Below, one piece after another: positions 1 to 8,694 of a DNA stretch of 46,620 nucleotides (the stretch's first letter is position 1; each line of letters starts with the position of its first letter). The DNA comes from Oscillatoriales cyanobacterium. GTDB lineage: Bacteria > Cyanobacteriota > Cyanobacteriia > Cyanobacteriales > Microcoleaceae. A program made the translations under genes and the position numbers. The stretch is taken from contig REAP01000062.1 in assembly GCA_004294385.1 (NCBI GenBank), positions 1 through 46,620 on the forward strand, read 5' to 3'. The notes under the pieces were generated by a model. It was not told the DNA's origin. It saw only the letters and a list, made by a program, of their open reading frames with translations, and searched no databases.

Positions 1-50
1 GCGGTCTTTGACGACCGTAGCGAGAGTTAGACTTTGGGTATTACCCAAGC

Positions 51-374
51 CTACTTTGTCCGCAGAATCTCAGCGTCTTTAGACCTGAGAGTGTCAATGC
101 CCTGTCCCGTCATCATAATCACTGGCAAGTGTGGCTGTTGCGGGGAGATTTGTAGTTTTGCCAGAAATGCCAGTCCATCCAAGTCTGGCAGTCGATAATC
201 CAGCAACACCGCATCCGGGCGGTACTGCTGCGACAGTTCCAACCCTTGCCACCCCAGCCCTGCCTCCAGAATCGTGTAGGCATAATTGCGATCGCGCAAC
301 AGATACCGCCGATACAGCTCCCGATCTTCAGGAGAGTCATCGACAATTAAGATAGTGCGCGTAGTTTGATTCAT
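51..374 (-). CDS. Truncated response-regulator receiver domain (third gene of phytochrome operon)
   Basis: The 107-residue product begins like a CheY-type receiver, with the acidic pocket VDDSPED at residues 11-17 and the likely phospho-acceptor Asp59 in LLDYRLPD. It reaches beta-strand 4 (VIMMTGQG, to residue 92), then runs into about 15 unrelated residues and stops. Helix 4, the conserved Lys and strand 5 are absent, so a normal receiver fold is not expected. The ATG overlaps the stop of the upstream receiver gene (ATGA), so it was built as part of that operon. Family knowledge: receivers of this type usually continue TGQG-N-E-x-A and are often the start of a longer hybrid protein. I infer a 3' truncation or rearrangement; the cause lies at or beyond the window edge. 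Confidence 0.7.
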   Translation of the reverse strand: MNQTTRTILIVDDSPEDRELYRRYLLRDRNYAYTILEAGLGWQGLELSQQYRPDAVLLDYRLPDLDGLAFLAKLQISPQQPHLPVIMMTGQGIDTLRSKDAEILRTK

Positions 375-847
375 GGCAGTTTTTCTTGCTTATGGAAGAG
401 ACTCGTCACTTCAAACCAATAATCTACGATGGTTTGAACATTTTGTTTCAGTTGACGGAAGTCGATCGGCTTGACGATGTACTTGTTAACTCCGTATTGG
501 TAACAATCTTCGACATCTTTCGGGTTGTTGGAGGTGGTGAACACCACGACTGGAATCGTTTTCAAGTTGCTATCCTGTTTAATCTGGCGCAACACTTCCC
601 GCCCATCGGTTCCAGGCAGATTCAGGTCAAGCACGATCAAGCCCGGACGGGGGGAATCCTTACCATTACTATAAATACCAGTCCGATAAAGAAATGCTAA
701 CGCCTGCTCGCCATTCACGCATCGGTAGACGGGAATCGCAACGGACGATTTGCCCAAAAACCTTTGTATTGCCTCAAAATCTTCGTGGCTGTCTTCCACA
801 ATCAACAGCGGTGGTGTTTGGGAGACATGGGAATTTAAAATTGTCAT
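371..847 (-). CDS. Rcp1-like phytochrome response regulator
   Basis: This 158-residue stand-alone CheY-like receiver has acidic pocket residues near 18-22 (VEDSHED), phospho-acceptor Asp74 (LDLNLPGTDG), a Thr at 104/105 and Lys126 (KP). The long alpha-4 region and the C-terminal YWFEVTSL stretch resemble cyanobacterial Rcp1/RcpA/RcpB, the cognate partners of Cph1/CphA/CphB phytochromes. The ATG at 847 overlaps the stop of the phytochrome gene by 4 bp (ATGA), which decides the start; the frame stays open 22 codons upstream inside the kinase gene. Inference: it takes phosphate from the neighbouring kinase. It has no output domain, so its target is not visible here. Confidence 0.9.
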   Translation of the reverse strand: MTILNSHVSQTPPLLIVEDSHEDFEAIQRFLGKSSVAIPVYRCVNGEQALAFLYRTGIYSNGKDSPRPGLIVLDLNLPGTDGREVLRQIKQDSNLKTIPVVVFTTSNNPKDVEDCYQYGVNKYIVKPIDFRQLKQNVQTIVDYWFEVTSLFHKQEKLP

Positions 848-3129
848 GCGGTGGGCTCCGCTGACAGGGTGAAATAGAACGTACTGCCTTGACTGAGAGT
901 TGATTCTACCCAAATCCTGCCCCCGTGTCGCTCCACGATTTTGCGGGCAATTGTTAATCCTGCCCCCGTGCCGCCTCCAAACTCATCTCGTCCATGTAAA
1001 CGGCGGAAAATCTGAAAGATTTTTTCGAGATGCTCCTGCGGGATGCCAATGCCGTTATCACGGACGTAAAATATTTTGGATTTTGGATTTTGGATTTTGG
1101 ATTCCTCTAGCTCTTTGCTCCTGGCTCCTAGCTCCTGTTCAATATACCCAATTTCAACCCATTTCTCAGTTTTATTATTGTACTTGAGGGCGTTGCCGAT
1201 CAAGTTGGTAAAAAGTTCGTTAACTTGAGTTCGATCGCACTCAAAACTAGGGAGTGGTTGAGGAATCCGAAACTCGACTTCATTCTGAGGTCTGGAAATG
1301 GTGAGGGTAGCGATTACCTGCTGCACTAACTCATCCAGATTTACTGTTTGGCGGATCAATTCGGCGCGTCCCAGACGGGAAAAATAGAGCAGTGAATTAA
1401 TCAAGTCTTCCATACGCTGCGTCAGCCGCACTACTGTTTGCAGCTTGGCTACCCCGTCCTCATTCAGGATTTCTGCATAGTCCTCCATCAAGAAATTGGC
1501 GTAGTTGTGAATACCTCGCAGTGGTTCTTTGAGGTCATGGGAAGCTATATAAGCGAAGGAATCGAGTTCTTCATTGCTGCGGTGCAGTTCAAAATTCATC
1601 GATGCCAGTTCGTCTGCTTGCCGCAGCACAATGCCTACAATCAGGCTTCGCAGTTCGGCAACCGCTTCTATTTCGATCTTTTGCCAGGGTAAGGAATAGC
1701 CTCGCACCGTTTCTTGCCACGAATCAAAGGATTTGCGCGGAGACATTCGCAAACTGCCATCCAACAAAACTTCCACAGGCTTGTGAGGGTTGCCGCCCCA
1801 ATTCACGGTGTGAATAATCTCTGGACGAAACCAAAAAATGTAATTGTGGGACAATTTAGAAATTTCTAGGGCTAAGACTCCACTGGCGATCGATCTAAAT
1901 GACTCGGCAGCCTGGTAATCTAAGAAGAGCGATCGAGTTTCAAAAAGACTGTGTTGAAACTGAGGTTTAATCCAATCGAGTAAGGCGTGAACCTCTTCCG
2001 GCGATGGCGTTTCACCTACTGCAACGCACTGGTCGCTACTGCATATTACGGCTCCGGTAGCGTTCACTAGATTCAGTAATTCAGATTTCAATTGCACCAT
2101 GCCATCTAGCAAATATTCAGCCTGAGACAAGGATTCGACGAATTGAGTTTGTAAAGACTTCAATTGCATTTTATAGTCGGTGTCTTCACTGGCTTCTTTG
2201 TTTGCCAATTCCACAGACATTACTTGTCCAATAAACTCGCAGGCGGTGCGGATCTTATAGGGAACATATTGCGGTGTCGAATCATGGCACGCAATCAATC
2301 CCCAAAGCTGTCCATCTTGGATCAGGGAAATGGACATCGAAGCAGTGACGCCCATATTTTGCAGGTATTCTAGATGAATCGGAGAAACACTCCGCAATAC
2401 CGATCGACTTAGATCGATCGGTCGATTTGTCAAGGGATTGTTGACTGGAATTAAGGCGACGGGCTGGTAGTTGGCATCTGAAATCAGCCGCAGCCAGTTG
2501 AGAGTGTATAGGTTTCGAGCTTGTTTGGGAATGTCCGAGGGCGGATAGTGTAAACCGAGATACGGTGTTTCGCGATCGGTATCTTCAGCGATGACACTGC
2601 CTGCCCCTTCCGCATCAAATCGATACACCATAACGCGATCGAAGCCAGTGATTCGTCGGACTTCTTTGACAACCACCTGGCACATTTCTAATAGCGTTGG
2701 TGCTTTTTGAATGCGGGTAATTGTTCCTCTCACCTGGTGATAGAAGTCAAAGAAATCTGTTTTTTCTTTGACTTTCCTTGGTTCTATTTCTAGAATAATC
2801 ACTGTATCTGAACGATACACAATCCCATCAAAATAGAGCCTTTTTTTCAAATGCTTGATAAACAGGTTGAGGGGATTCATACTCTCAAAATCTTCGCTCA
2901 GACATTCGTGAATTAGCTTAATTTGCTTAGCCGTTAGCAACTCCGACAGTAGTTTTCCGAGCAACTCTTGTGGTTGACGACCGATGATTTTGTGGGTGTT
3001 GCTGCTGACCTGAACTATTTCCAGGGTGGGCGATTTCAAAACTAATAACACCCCGTGAGGCTGAATCAATCCTGGAATGTGAATCGGTTCGCGATCGCAG
3101 TTTGTCAAATCTATTGTTTGCTCGGTCAT
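844..3129 (-). CDS. Bacteriophytochrome-type sensor histidine kinase (PAS-GAF-PHY-HisKA-HATPase)
   Basis: A 761-residue cytosolic red/far-red light sensor kinase. The order is PAS (about 11-115), GAF (about 145-305, with PPSDIP at 196-201), PHY (about 320-505, with PRKSF at 464-468 in the tongue), HisKA (His531 in ASHDLKEPLRG) and HATPase (N-box 642-651, DNGIGIP 691-697, GGGTGAGL 718-725). Cys11, in NCDREPIHIPG, is the bilin-binding Cys of bacteriophytochromes. The GAF position that is Cys in Cph1 is Ile here (SPIHL). By family knowledge this is the biliverdin-binding BphP/CphB type, not the phycocyanobilin-binding Cph1 type. A repeat-derived stretch (about residues 677-686) interrupts the ATPase domain. 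It leads an operon with two receiver genes. Confidence 0.93.
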   Translation of the reverse strand: MTEQTIDLTNCDREPIHIPGLIQPHGVLLVLKSPTLEIVQVSSNTHKIIGRQPQELLGKLLSELLTAKQIKLIHECLSEDFESMNPLNLFIKHLKKRLYFDGIVYRSDTVIILEIEPRKVKEKTDFFDFYHQVRGTITRIQKAPTLLEMCQVVVKEVRRITGFDRVMVYRFDAEGAGSVIAEDTDRETPYLGLHYPPSDIPKQARNLYTLNWLRLISDANYQPVALIPVNNPLTNRPIDLSRSVLRSVSPIHLEYLQNMGVTASMSISLIQDGQLWGLIACHDSTPQYVPYKIRTACEFIGQVMSVELANKEASEDTDYKMQLKSLQTQFVESLSQAEYLLDGMVQLKSELLNLVNATGAVICSSDQCVAVGETPSPEEVHALLDWIKPQFQHSLFETRSLFLDYQAAESFRSIASGVLALEISKLSHNYIFWFRPEIIHTVNWGGNPHKPVEVLLDGSLRMSPRKSFDSWQETVRGYSLPWQKIEIEAVAELRSLIVGIVLRQADELASMNFELHRSNEELDSFAYIASHDLKEPLRGIHNYANFLMEDYAEILNEDGVAKLQTVVRLTQRMEDLINSLLYFSRLGRAELIRQTVNLDELVQQVIATLTISRPQNEVEFRIPQPLPSFECDRTQVNELFTNLIGNALKYNNKTEKWVEIGYIEQELGARSKELEESKIQNPKSKIFYVRDNGIGIPQEHLEKIFQIFRRLHGRDEFGGGTGAGLTIARKIVERHGGRIWVESTLSQGSTFYFTLSAEPTA
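1073..1103. repeat. Heptanucleotide tandem repeat (ATTTTGG x4) inside the phytochrome kinase gene
   Basis: Four ATTTTGG units on the plus strand are read on the minus strand as a KIQNPKSKI-type peptide between the strand WVEIGYI and the G1 box FYVRDNGIGIP. A CTCCT/GGCTCCTAGCTCC tract at about 1112-1138 lies beside it. The same heptamer recurs at 8595-8629 and near 27910 outside genes. Confidence 0.9.
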
Positions 3130-3172
3130 ACTTTGCTATCTAAACTCCTTTTTCATTTCATATAACCAGATG

Positions 3173-3195
3173 CCCGACTTCTTTGAAAAGTCGGG
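3173..3195. repeat. Short hairpin (CCCGACTT / AAGTCGGG) upstream of the phytochrome gene
   Basis: An 8-bp perfect stem with a 7-nt loop lies about 45 bp upstream of the phytochrome start. There is no T-run, so it looks like a dispersed palindrome rather than an intrinsic terminator. Confidence 0.6.
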
Positions 3196-3201
3196 TATCT
3201 A

Positions 3202-3346
3202 ATACCAATTTAATGTGAAGTTGCACATATTTCGATCCCCCTAAATCCCCCTTAAGAAGGGGGACTTTGATCGGACTCTTGTCCCCCCCTTATTAAGGGG
3301 GGTTAGGGGGGATCAGATTCTATGCAGCCTCATAAAAAATTGGTAT
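3202..3346. mobile_element. MITE-like 145-bp element with terminal inverted repeats
   Basis: The ends are ATACCAATTT (3202-3211) and its exact complement AAATTGGTAT (3337-3346). Inside is a long imperfect palindrome built on GATCCCCCTAAATCCCCC at about 3234-3251 and TTAGGGGGGATC at 3303-3314. It has no coding capacity. This structure fits a non-autonomous miniature element; the parental transposase is not in the window. It sits between the 3' end of the thioredoxin-NHL gene and the phytochrome promoter region. Confidence 0.7.
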
Positions 3347-3356
3347 AACAGCATTA

Positions 3357-4997
3357 TCAATCAGGAAGACAAACATCAGGAGCACACAAACCCGCAAAAT
3401 CCAAAGTTGTGACAATCAGCGTATCCAACTCAACTCGGCGAATTACATGATTATTCGTATCAGCAATAAACAAATGAGGTCCGATCGCACTCAATCCAGA
3501 CGGCTCAAAAAATCGAGAATTGAGACCTTTACCATCAACAAGACCCGCAGTACCATCTCCCATCATAGTTATGCACATACCCCCCCGGTGGTCGATCCGC
3601 TTAATTTTGTGATTATAAGTATCTGCCACCCAGAGATAATTTTGAGCATATTCAACACCCAAACAGTGCTGCAACCTGACCTCCTCAGCACGACCATCTT
3701 TATCGCCAAAACCAAACAATTCGCCACTCCCGCAGACAGTTCGCACCTGTGTATCTTCATCGATCCCAACAGCCCGAATCGAACTAATTTCGCTATCAGC
3801 AACAAATAACTGCGATCGATCCGTAGCCAAGCCACTAGGTTGAGAAAAAGCAGATTCTGTCAAATTCCCATCCACGCAAGATTCTCGGCCATTACCCGCA
3901 TAAACCCCAATCATGCCAGTATCTAACTGCATTTCCCAAATTTGGTGCGAACCCGCCATCGCAATAAAAAGTCTATTTCCAACTCTTTCTAAATCCCAAG
4001 GCGAATTCAATTGTATTTCTAAACCCTTACCACTGCGAGATCCAATTTCGTGACTTTGTTCGCCAGTACCAGCAACAGTTTCCACCCGTCCAGTAGTAAA
4101 ATCAATCTTTCTAAGAGCATGATTTTCAGTGTCAGCAACATAAAGAATTTGACTATCTGCATCAAAGGCCATACCTTGAGGTGCAAAAAACTCAGCCTCT
4201 GCAAAATCACCGTCAGTTAAACCCGGTTTCCCAGTACCAATAACGTGTAGCACTTCTCCTTCAGTAGTGCTAACAACTATGCGGTTGTGTCCTGAATCAG
4301 CAACAAACAAACAAGAACCAACTAAGCTTTGGATGACTGAATTAGCAGGCCCAGGTTCTACAATTTCGTCTACAAATTCACTATCCTCCGTCATTTCGCC
4401 CAAAAGAGCTTCATCAATATGCAGCTCTTTTGCCTCACTTGCCGTAATCGAAAATGCCAGCACTTTACCGGGAAAAGCCAGCGGGGTTGATACAGGTTTG
4501 CGCTGTTTTTCTAAGCTGAAACGAAGTTCTTGAAAGGCGATCGCATTTTTAACTTTATATTCAGCAATTAACTTGCCCACTAGCGCGTCAAGTGCTTCTC
4601 TATTGCCTTCACCCGAAACAAAGCCAACGACATAACTTTCTGGATCAATCACCATTAAAGTCGGCCAAGCGCGAACGGCGTAGCTTTGCCAAACTTTCAT
4701 ACCACTATCTACAATTACCGGATGTTCGATATCGTGGCGAAGGATAGCTTGACGGATGTTTTCTACTTCTTTTTCGTTTTCAAATTTAGCAGAGTGAACG
4801 CCGATTATCGTCAGGGAATCTTTATATTTTTGTTCCAGGTATTTTAAGTCTGGGAGGACGTGCAAGCAGTTGATGCAACAGTACGTCCAGAAGTCGAGGA
4901 TGACGACGCGCCCTTTTAAGGATGCAATGGATAAAGATTTCTCGGTGTTCAACCAAGGGTAGTTTCCGGGGAATTCTGGTGCTCTGACACGAGGCAT
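3357..4997 (-). CDS. Thioredoxin-like / NHL-repeat protein (NHLRC2-like)
   Basis: 546 residues. The N-terminal 160 residues form a thioredoxin-like domain with a CCINC motif (residues 40-44, in FWTYCCINCLHVLPDL) and a cis-Pro region (AWPTLMV). After about residue 200 come repeated blades with motifs such as LFVADSGHNRIV, LYVADTENHALRKID and LWVADTYNHKIKRID, typical of an NHL beta-propeller. This architecture and the double Cys match the NHLRC2 family found in bacteria and animals. No signal peptide is seen, so a cytosolic location is likely. The exact substrate is unknown even for well-studied members. The ATG at 4997 gives the thioredoxin domain its full N-terminus. It lies downstream of the restriction genes on the same strand, separated by about 184 bp. 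Confidence 0.88.
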   Translation of the reverse strand: MPRVRAPEFPGNYPWLNTEKSLSIASLKGRVVILDFWTYCCINCLHVLPDLKYLEQKYKDSLTIIGVHSAKFENEKEVENIRQAILRHDIEHPVIVDSGMKVWQSYAVRAWPTLMVIDPESYVVGFVSGEGNREALDALVGKLIAEYKVKNAIAFQELRFSLEKQRKPVSTPLAFPGKVLAFSITASEAKELHIDEALLGEMTEDSEFVDEIVEPGPANSVIQSLVGSCLFVADSGHNRIVVSTTEGEVLHVIGTGKPGLTDGDFAEAEFFAPQGMAFDADSQILYVADTENHALRKIDFTTGRVETVAGTGEQSHEIGSRSGKGLEIQLNSPWDLERVGNRLFIAMAGSHQIWEMQLDTGMIGVYAGNGRESCVDGNLTESAFSQPSGLATDRSQLFVADSEISSIRAVGIDEDTQVRTVCGSGELFGFGDKDGRAEEVRLQHCLGVEYAQNYLWVADTYNHKIKRIDHRGGMCITMMGDGTAGLVDGKGLNSRFFEPSGLSAIGPHLFIADTNNHVIRRVELDTLIVTTLDFAGLCAPDVCLPD

Positions 4998-5181
4998 GAC
5001 ATCTCCTTGGTGGGGGGCTGAGTATTTTTACACTTCTTTAATTTAGCGAGAAATTTGGGAGGATGGGGGAAAGTTGATTAAATCTGGGCTTTTGGGCACA
5101 GGTAAGATGGCTGTGGCGGAAGAGGGGGAAAAGCAGGATAGCGAATTCGTCACCGACACGGAGTTAAAACTGTTGTTGCTT

Positions 5182-6180
5182 TTATAGATTACATAGCCAA
5201 CGACAAATAGATGCAACTTGATTGTCCTCATTCAGATTTGCAGCATTACTGAGAGTCCCGTTTTCCAGTTGATCCCAGATTTCACCCGCCATCCTTCTTG
5301 CAACTGCTGAGCCCACAAAAAAAGTCAGAGGTGAGTGTCCAACTCTGGAAAATGCTTCGCGTATGCGATTTAGAGCCGCTTGTGCCGTTTTCCAATGCTC
5401 ATCTGCACCTGCGGGATCTATTCCACCTTTAAGTTCGCCCAATGCAATAACATAGGGTGCCACAATAGATGGATCAATTGCACTGGATTTATTCGCTACC
5501 AACTCCGTTCGAGCAAGATTAAATAAACACAAATCCACATTGCTTCTGACTAACGGAACAGTGAGGTTGTAAATCAGTGTGCGATTACCAAGCTCACTCT
5601 CCCAGCTTATTCCACGCAAAGACAACTCAATTTCTGTGTCATCATTTGTCATGGCTATCCACTTTTTCGTCTTTGAGTGTTGCCAGTAATATTTCTTACC
5701 AGCAATTGTGAGAGTCGAGAGGATAGCACGAGTTAGTTTTCTTTGTGCTAATGCTCCGCCCACATTACGCATTGAGCCACCAAGCGTGTCGCCACGAGTC
5801 AGCAAAAATCTAAAGACCAATTCCTCCACAAAATTTGTGCCTGCTGGCTCAAGAAAATTCCTAATTAGACCATTAATCGCTTCAATCTTATCCTTTGGCA
5901 TCAAATGAGCAAGAGATTTATCTGACAATCCTGCCGCAGTCAACAATCCCATTTCAATGCCTTTAACCTTTAACAAATCAGCAGGACTCTCAGCTTGACC
6001 AGCAGCTTCTTGAAGTGCTCTTGCTTCAGCGACATAAGGTGTAGCACGTCGATTTTTTTCAAGGGCAAGTGCAACAAAACCCGCACGAGTGGCTTCATAA
6101 GTTGTTACAAGATTATCACTGGATTGAATATGGTTACGATAAGCGCACATAGGTTTCGAGTTATTGCTTCTTCCATACAT
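5182..6180 (-). CDS. Type II restriction endonuclease, AvaI/BsoBI-like
   Basis: About 332 residues, the size of BsoBI. The sequence matches what I recall of the AvaI/BsoBI family: [22 protein letters not shown] near the N-terminus, [11 protein letters not shown] in the middle, and [22 protein letters not shown]. The putative catalytic residues are Asp216 (NVDLC) and Glu249/Lys251 (GELKGG), matching the D...ExK triad of BsoBI. By family knowledge it would cut CYCGRG. I chose the ATG at 6180 because GAGGAAG lies 7 nt upstream; a GTG at 6186 is in frame. The start lies inside the last codons of the methyltransferase gene, about a 20-bp overlap, so the two are translationally linked. Confidence 0.9.
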   Translation of the reverse strand: MYGRSNNSKPMCAYRNHIQSSDNLVTTYEATRAGFVALALEKNRRATPYVAEARALQEAAGQAESPADLLKVKGIEMGLLTAAGLSDKSLAHLMPKDKIEAINGLIRNFLEPAGTNFVEELVFRFLLTRGDTLGGSMRNVGGALAQRKLTRAILSTLTIAGKKYYWQHSKTKKWIAMTNDDTEIELSLRGISWESELGNRTLIYNLTVPLVRSNVDLCLFNLARTELVANKSSAIDPSIVAPYVIALGELKGGIDPAGADEHWKTAQAALNRIREAFSRVGHSPLTFFVGSAVARRMAGEIWDQLENGTLSNAANLNEDNQVASICRWLCNL

Positions 6181-7615
6181 AAACACACTTCCTCAAAGGA
6201 GCGCGTCCATAATTTCCCATCTGTTGACTACTATTCCCCTTATCACCTGGTAATACGAGAATATTTTCAGTAATAAAGCCTAGTTTTTCAGCAAAATCCG
6301 AAAGAATCATGTCCACTGAAATGCTTATACCTGCGTAGCGCACATTATCATTTACCATAAACAAAAATGCCCCAGGTTTAAGGATGCGAAAGCTTTCTTG
6401 TATTATGCAAGCCATTTCATAGAAGTATCCCCTTACCATTCTTGGTATACCATTGTTGTTTAATATACCCTGTGACTTTTGGTTATCCAAATATCTTAAA
6501 ATAGCCTGCAATAGAGTTTGCGAATTAGCAATGCTTAAAGCTACTTCCCAATCCTGATTGATAGCCAACAAATCTTTTGGGTGATTTTCAACCGTACAAC
6601 TTAGCATTTCCTGACGCAGATTAATTAATTGCTTTTCAGAAATCCCTAGTAAAGCTAGCTCAAGTGCATAGGTGCGAGTATAGTCATATCGATTGCAGTA
6701 GGGTGGAGATGTGATAATTGCATCGTATGTAGAGTCAGGAAAATCCGGCATTATCTCCAAACAAGAACCTTGATACAAATTGATTTTACCTTGATTATTA
6801 TTCTTGCTTTGAAAAAGCTCAAGTTGTTGTGTAGGAGGTTCTAAGTCATTAACAAGTTCATTGAATTTTTGGGTAATCGCTTTACTGAACTCAAGAACCT
6901 CACCTTTATTGAAAGACTGCTTTGACTGCCCATGACCCGAACGGTAATCCCAACGAAGATACTGTCCATCTTTGCGTGTATAGCTTACGGATTCTAAAAC
7001 ACACAGTAAAGTAAAGATTAAAACTGATTTAATCTTGCTGTCTTCTTGATAACAAGCTCCAAGATATTGCTCAATTTCTTTTTTAGTTTCTTCGGAGTAA
7101 GCTCCCTTGGTAATTCTCAACTCTGGCAAAGTGACTTGGCTATCAAATTGTTTCCATGTTTGCAAATTAAACCATTTTTTTAGCCGATTAAAATCATCCA
7201 AAGTGAATTCTGTGTCTAAAATAATTTTGGTATTAATTATGTGTTGACCAATAGGTAACAATTCAATACCATCCACATCAATTCCTAAGTCACTAGCAGC
7301 AAATAATGCAGTTCCACTTCCTGTAAAAGGATCTAAAATCTTGCCTTGAATGACTTGATATTTTTGGAATAAGAACTCTACCAGAGAAGCGGAGAAAGCT
7401 TCTTTGTATTTGTACCACCGATAAATGGGTCTAGTTTTGTTAGCCTGAAAACTGACCAAAAGTCGGGTAAGCGAGGGCTGGACTACAAACTTGTCTTGAA
7501 AGCGATCGTGTAATTGCTTGTCAAGGTGATCAATCTCTCCCAGATCGTCACTTTCCACTTCAGAGGTCATGTTGGAGATGCTTGACATATGTATTCTGTT
7601 ATTGAGTTCATCCAA
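6161..7615 (-). CDS. DNA methyltransferase of the AvaI-like restriction system (probable N4-cytosine)
   Basis: 484 residues. Motif I (SAM binding) is [13 protein letters not shown] at about 95-107 and the catalytic motif IV is TSPPY at 302-306. The SPPY form is typical of N4-cytosine methyltransferases. The roughly 200 residues between the two motifs may hold the target-recognition region. Inference from the overlapping AvaI-like nuclease: it protects CYCGRG. The gene begins 7 bp after the arsM stop, so arsM, methyltransferase and nuclease may be one transcript. The start is uncertain: in-frame ATGs also occur at 7588 and 7570, and none has a strong ribosome site. Confidence 0.9.
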   Translation of the reverse strand: MDELNNRIHMSSISNMTSEVESDDLGEIDHLDKQLHDRFQDKFVVQPSLTRLLVSFQANKTRPIYRWYKYKEAFSASLVEFLFQKYQVIQGKILDPFTGSGTALFAASDLGIDVDGIELLPIGQHIINTKIILDTEFTLDDFNRLKKWFNLQTWKQFDSQVTLPELRITKGAYSEETKKEIEQYLGACYQEDSKIKSVLIFTLLCVLESVSYTRKDGQYLRWDYRSGHGQSKQSFNKGEVLEFSKAITQKFNELVNDLEPPTQQLELFQSKNNNQGKINLYQGSCLEIMPDFPDSTYDAIITSPPYCNRYDYTRTYALELALLGISEKQLINLRQEMLSCTVENHPKDLLAINQDWEVALSIANSQTLLQAILRYLDNQKSQGILNNNGIPRMVRGYFYEMACIIQESFRILKPGAFLFMVNDNVRYAGISISVDMILSDFAEKLGFITENILVLPGDKGNSSQQMGNYGRAPLRKCVYVWKKQ

Positions 7616-7622
7616 AAAAAAA

Positions 7623-8591
7623 TTAACAACAACCGCCGCCGTTATAATGCCAAGTCGAATCCGTAATTAACACCTTATCCGGCATTAATCCCCCCAACTT
7701 TCCAGCAGTTTTATCACACACTGCCACCGGAACTCCCCGCTGCAAAACGTGACCAGCCCCGTCATCAAACAGCTCTTCCATCCCCGCATAAATCGCCGTC
7801 TTGCCAGTGAAAATACAAGCTCCGTCATGGGGGATAGGCACTTTGAAAGACACGGAATCTAGGCTTTCTAACAGCAAATCCGCATCCAATTTGTAATTGT
7901 GTTTGTCGAGCAGCCGGTAAGGACGGCGCGCCCGCACTTCCACTTGCCCGAAACCTACGTCTACAAGGTGTTGAACGTATTCTGCGTATGTCAGAGCACC
8001 GGACAAACACAAGGCGCGCAGGCGATCGTCCTCCTTCAAATGCTGGGGAATTGTGCGAGTTGCGATCGGATCGCTCATCAATAATCTACCACCGGGTTTC
8101 AACACTCGATAGGTTTCTGTTAATGCTTTAGCTAAATCGGCAGGTTCAAAGATGTTAAACAAACAGTTTTGTGCTACCACATCTACAGAAGCATCTGGCA
8201 TCGGTAAAGCAAAAGCATCGCCGTCTCGAATCTCGACAAAACTAGCATCAAACCAATCATTTTCTTGGGCGGCAATTTGTAAGTTACGTGCCGCAGCTTC
8301 TCGCATTGCTGGAACCGGATCGACGGCAATTACTGCTCCTTTTTGGCGCGAGAAATAGGCAAATTGCAGTGCTTCTAAACCGCCACCAACACCTACATAC
8401 AGCACGACTGGATTGCCTACAAGTTCGGCGGCGTGGACGGTTGTACCGCAGCCGTAATTCATTTCTTGCATTTGTTCGGGAATGTTTAATCCTGGCAGTT
8501 GTAGGGGGCTACTTTGGACGCAACAGAGTCCGATTTGGGGGGTTTCGGCTACGTCGCTGTAGAATTTGGCTGCTGTTTCGAGGTAGGTCAT
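7623..8591 (-). CDS. arsM: Arsenite S-adenosylmethionine methyltransferase (arsenosugar-type ArsM)
   Basis: 322 residues with a Rossmann SAM-binding motif ([16 protein letters not shown]) and a second acidic strand (AVDPVPAM). Conserved cysteines lie in GLCCVQ near residue 23 and in NYGCGTTVH, and the protein ends in GGGCC. This pattern fits the cyanobacterial arsenosugar-biosynthesis ArsM group, which methylates As(III). The start at 8591 ([11 protein letters not shown]) is chosen because the upstream extension is only translated heptanucleotide repeat. The restriction-modification genes follow directly; no arsenic regulator or transporter is visible nearby. Confidence 0.88.
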   Translation of the reverse strand: MTYLETAAKFYSDVAETPQIGLCCVQSSPLQLPGLNIPEQMQEMNYGCGTTVHAAELVGNPVVLYVGVGGGLEALQFAYFSRQKGAVIAVDPVPAMREAAARNLQIAAQENDWFDASFVEIRDGDAFALPMPDASVDVVAQNCLFNIFEPADLAKALTETYRVLKPGGRLLMSDPIATRTIPQHLKEDDRLRALCLSGALTYAEYVQHLVDVGFGQVEVRARRPYRLLDKHNYKLDADLLLESLDSVSFKVPIPHDGACIFTGKTAIYAGMEELFDDGAGHVLQRGVPVAVCDKTAGKLGGLMPDKVLITDSTWHYNGGGCC

Positions 8592-8594
8592 TCG

Positions 8595-8629
8595 ATTTTG
8601 GATTTTGGATTTTGGATTTTGGATTTTGG
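8595..8629. repeat. Heptanucleotide repeat (ATTTTGG x5) abutting the arsM start
   Basis: Five units begin 4 bp upstream of the arsM ATG and leave no Shine-Dalgarno sequence. A degenerate GC-rich palindrome (ACGGGCGGGACGCCCATG, about 8650-8670) follows. Confidence 0.9.
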
Positions 8630-8694
8630 ATTTTTGACCGCAGATGTAGCACGGGCGGGACGCCCATGCCACGAATCAATGCAGGAATATTTTG

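Noticed and set aside
5043..5231. 62-codon frame at the end of the restriction gene
   Set aside because: It overlaps the true nuclease C-terminus in another frame and shows no protein-like features.
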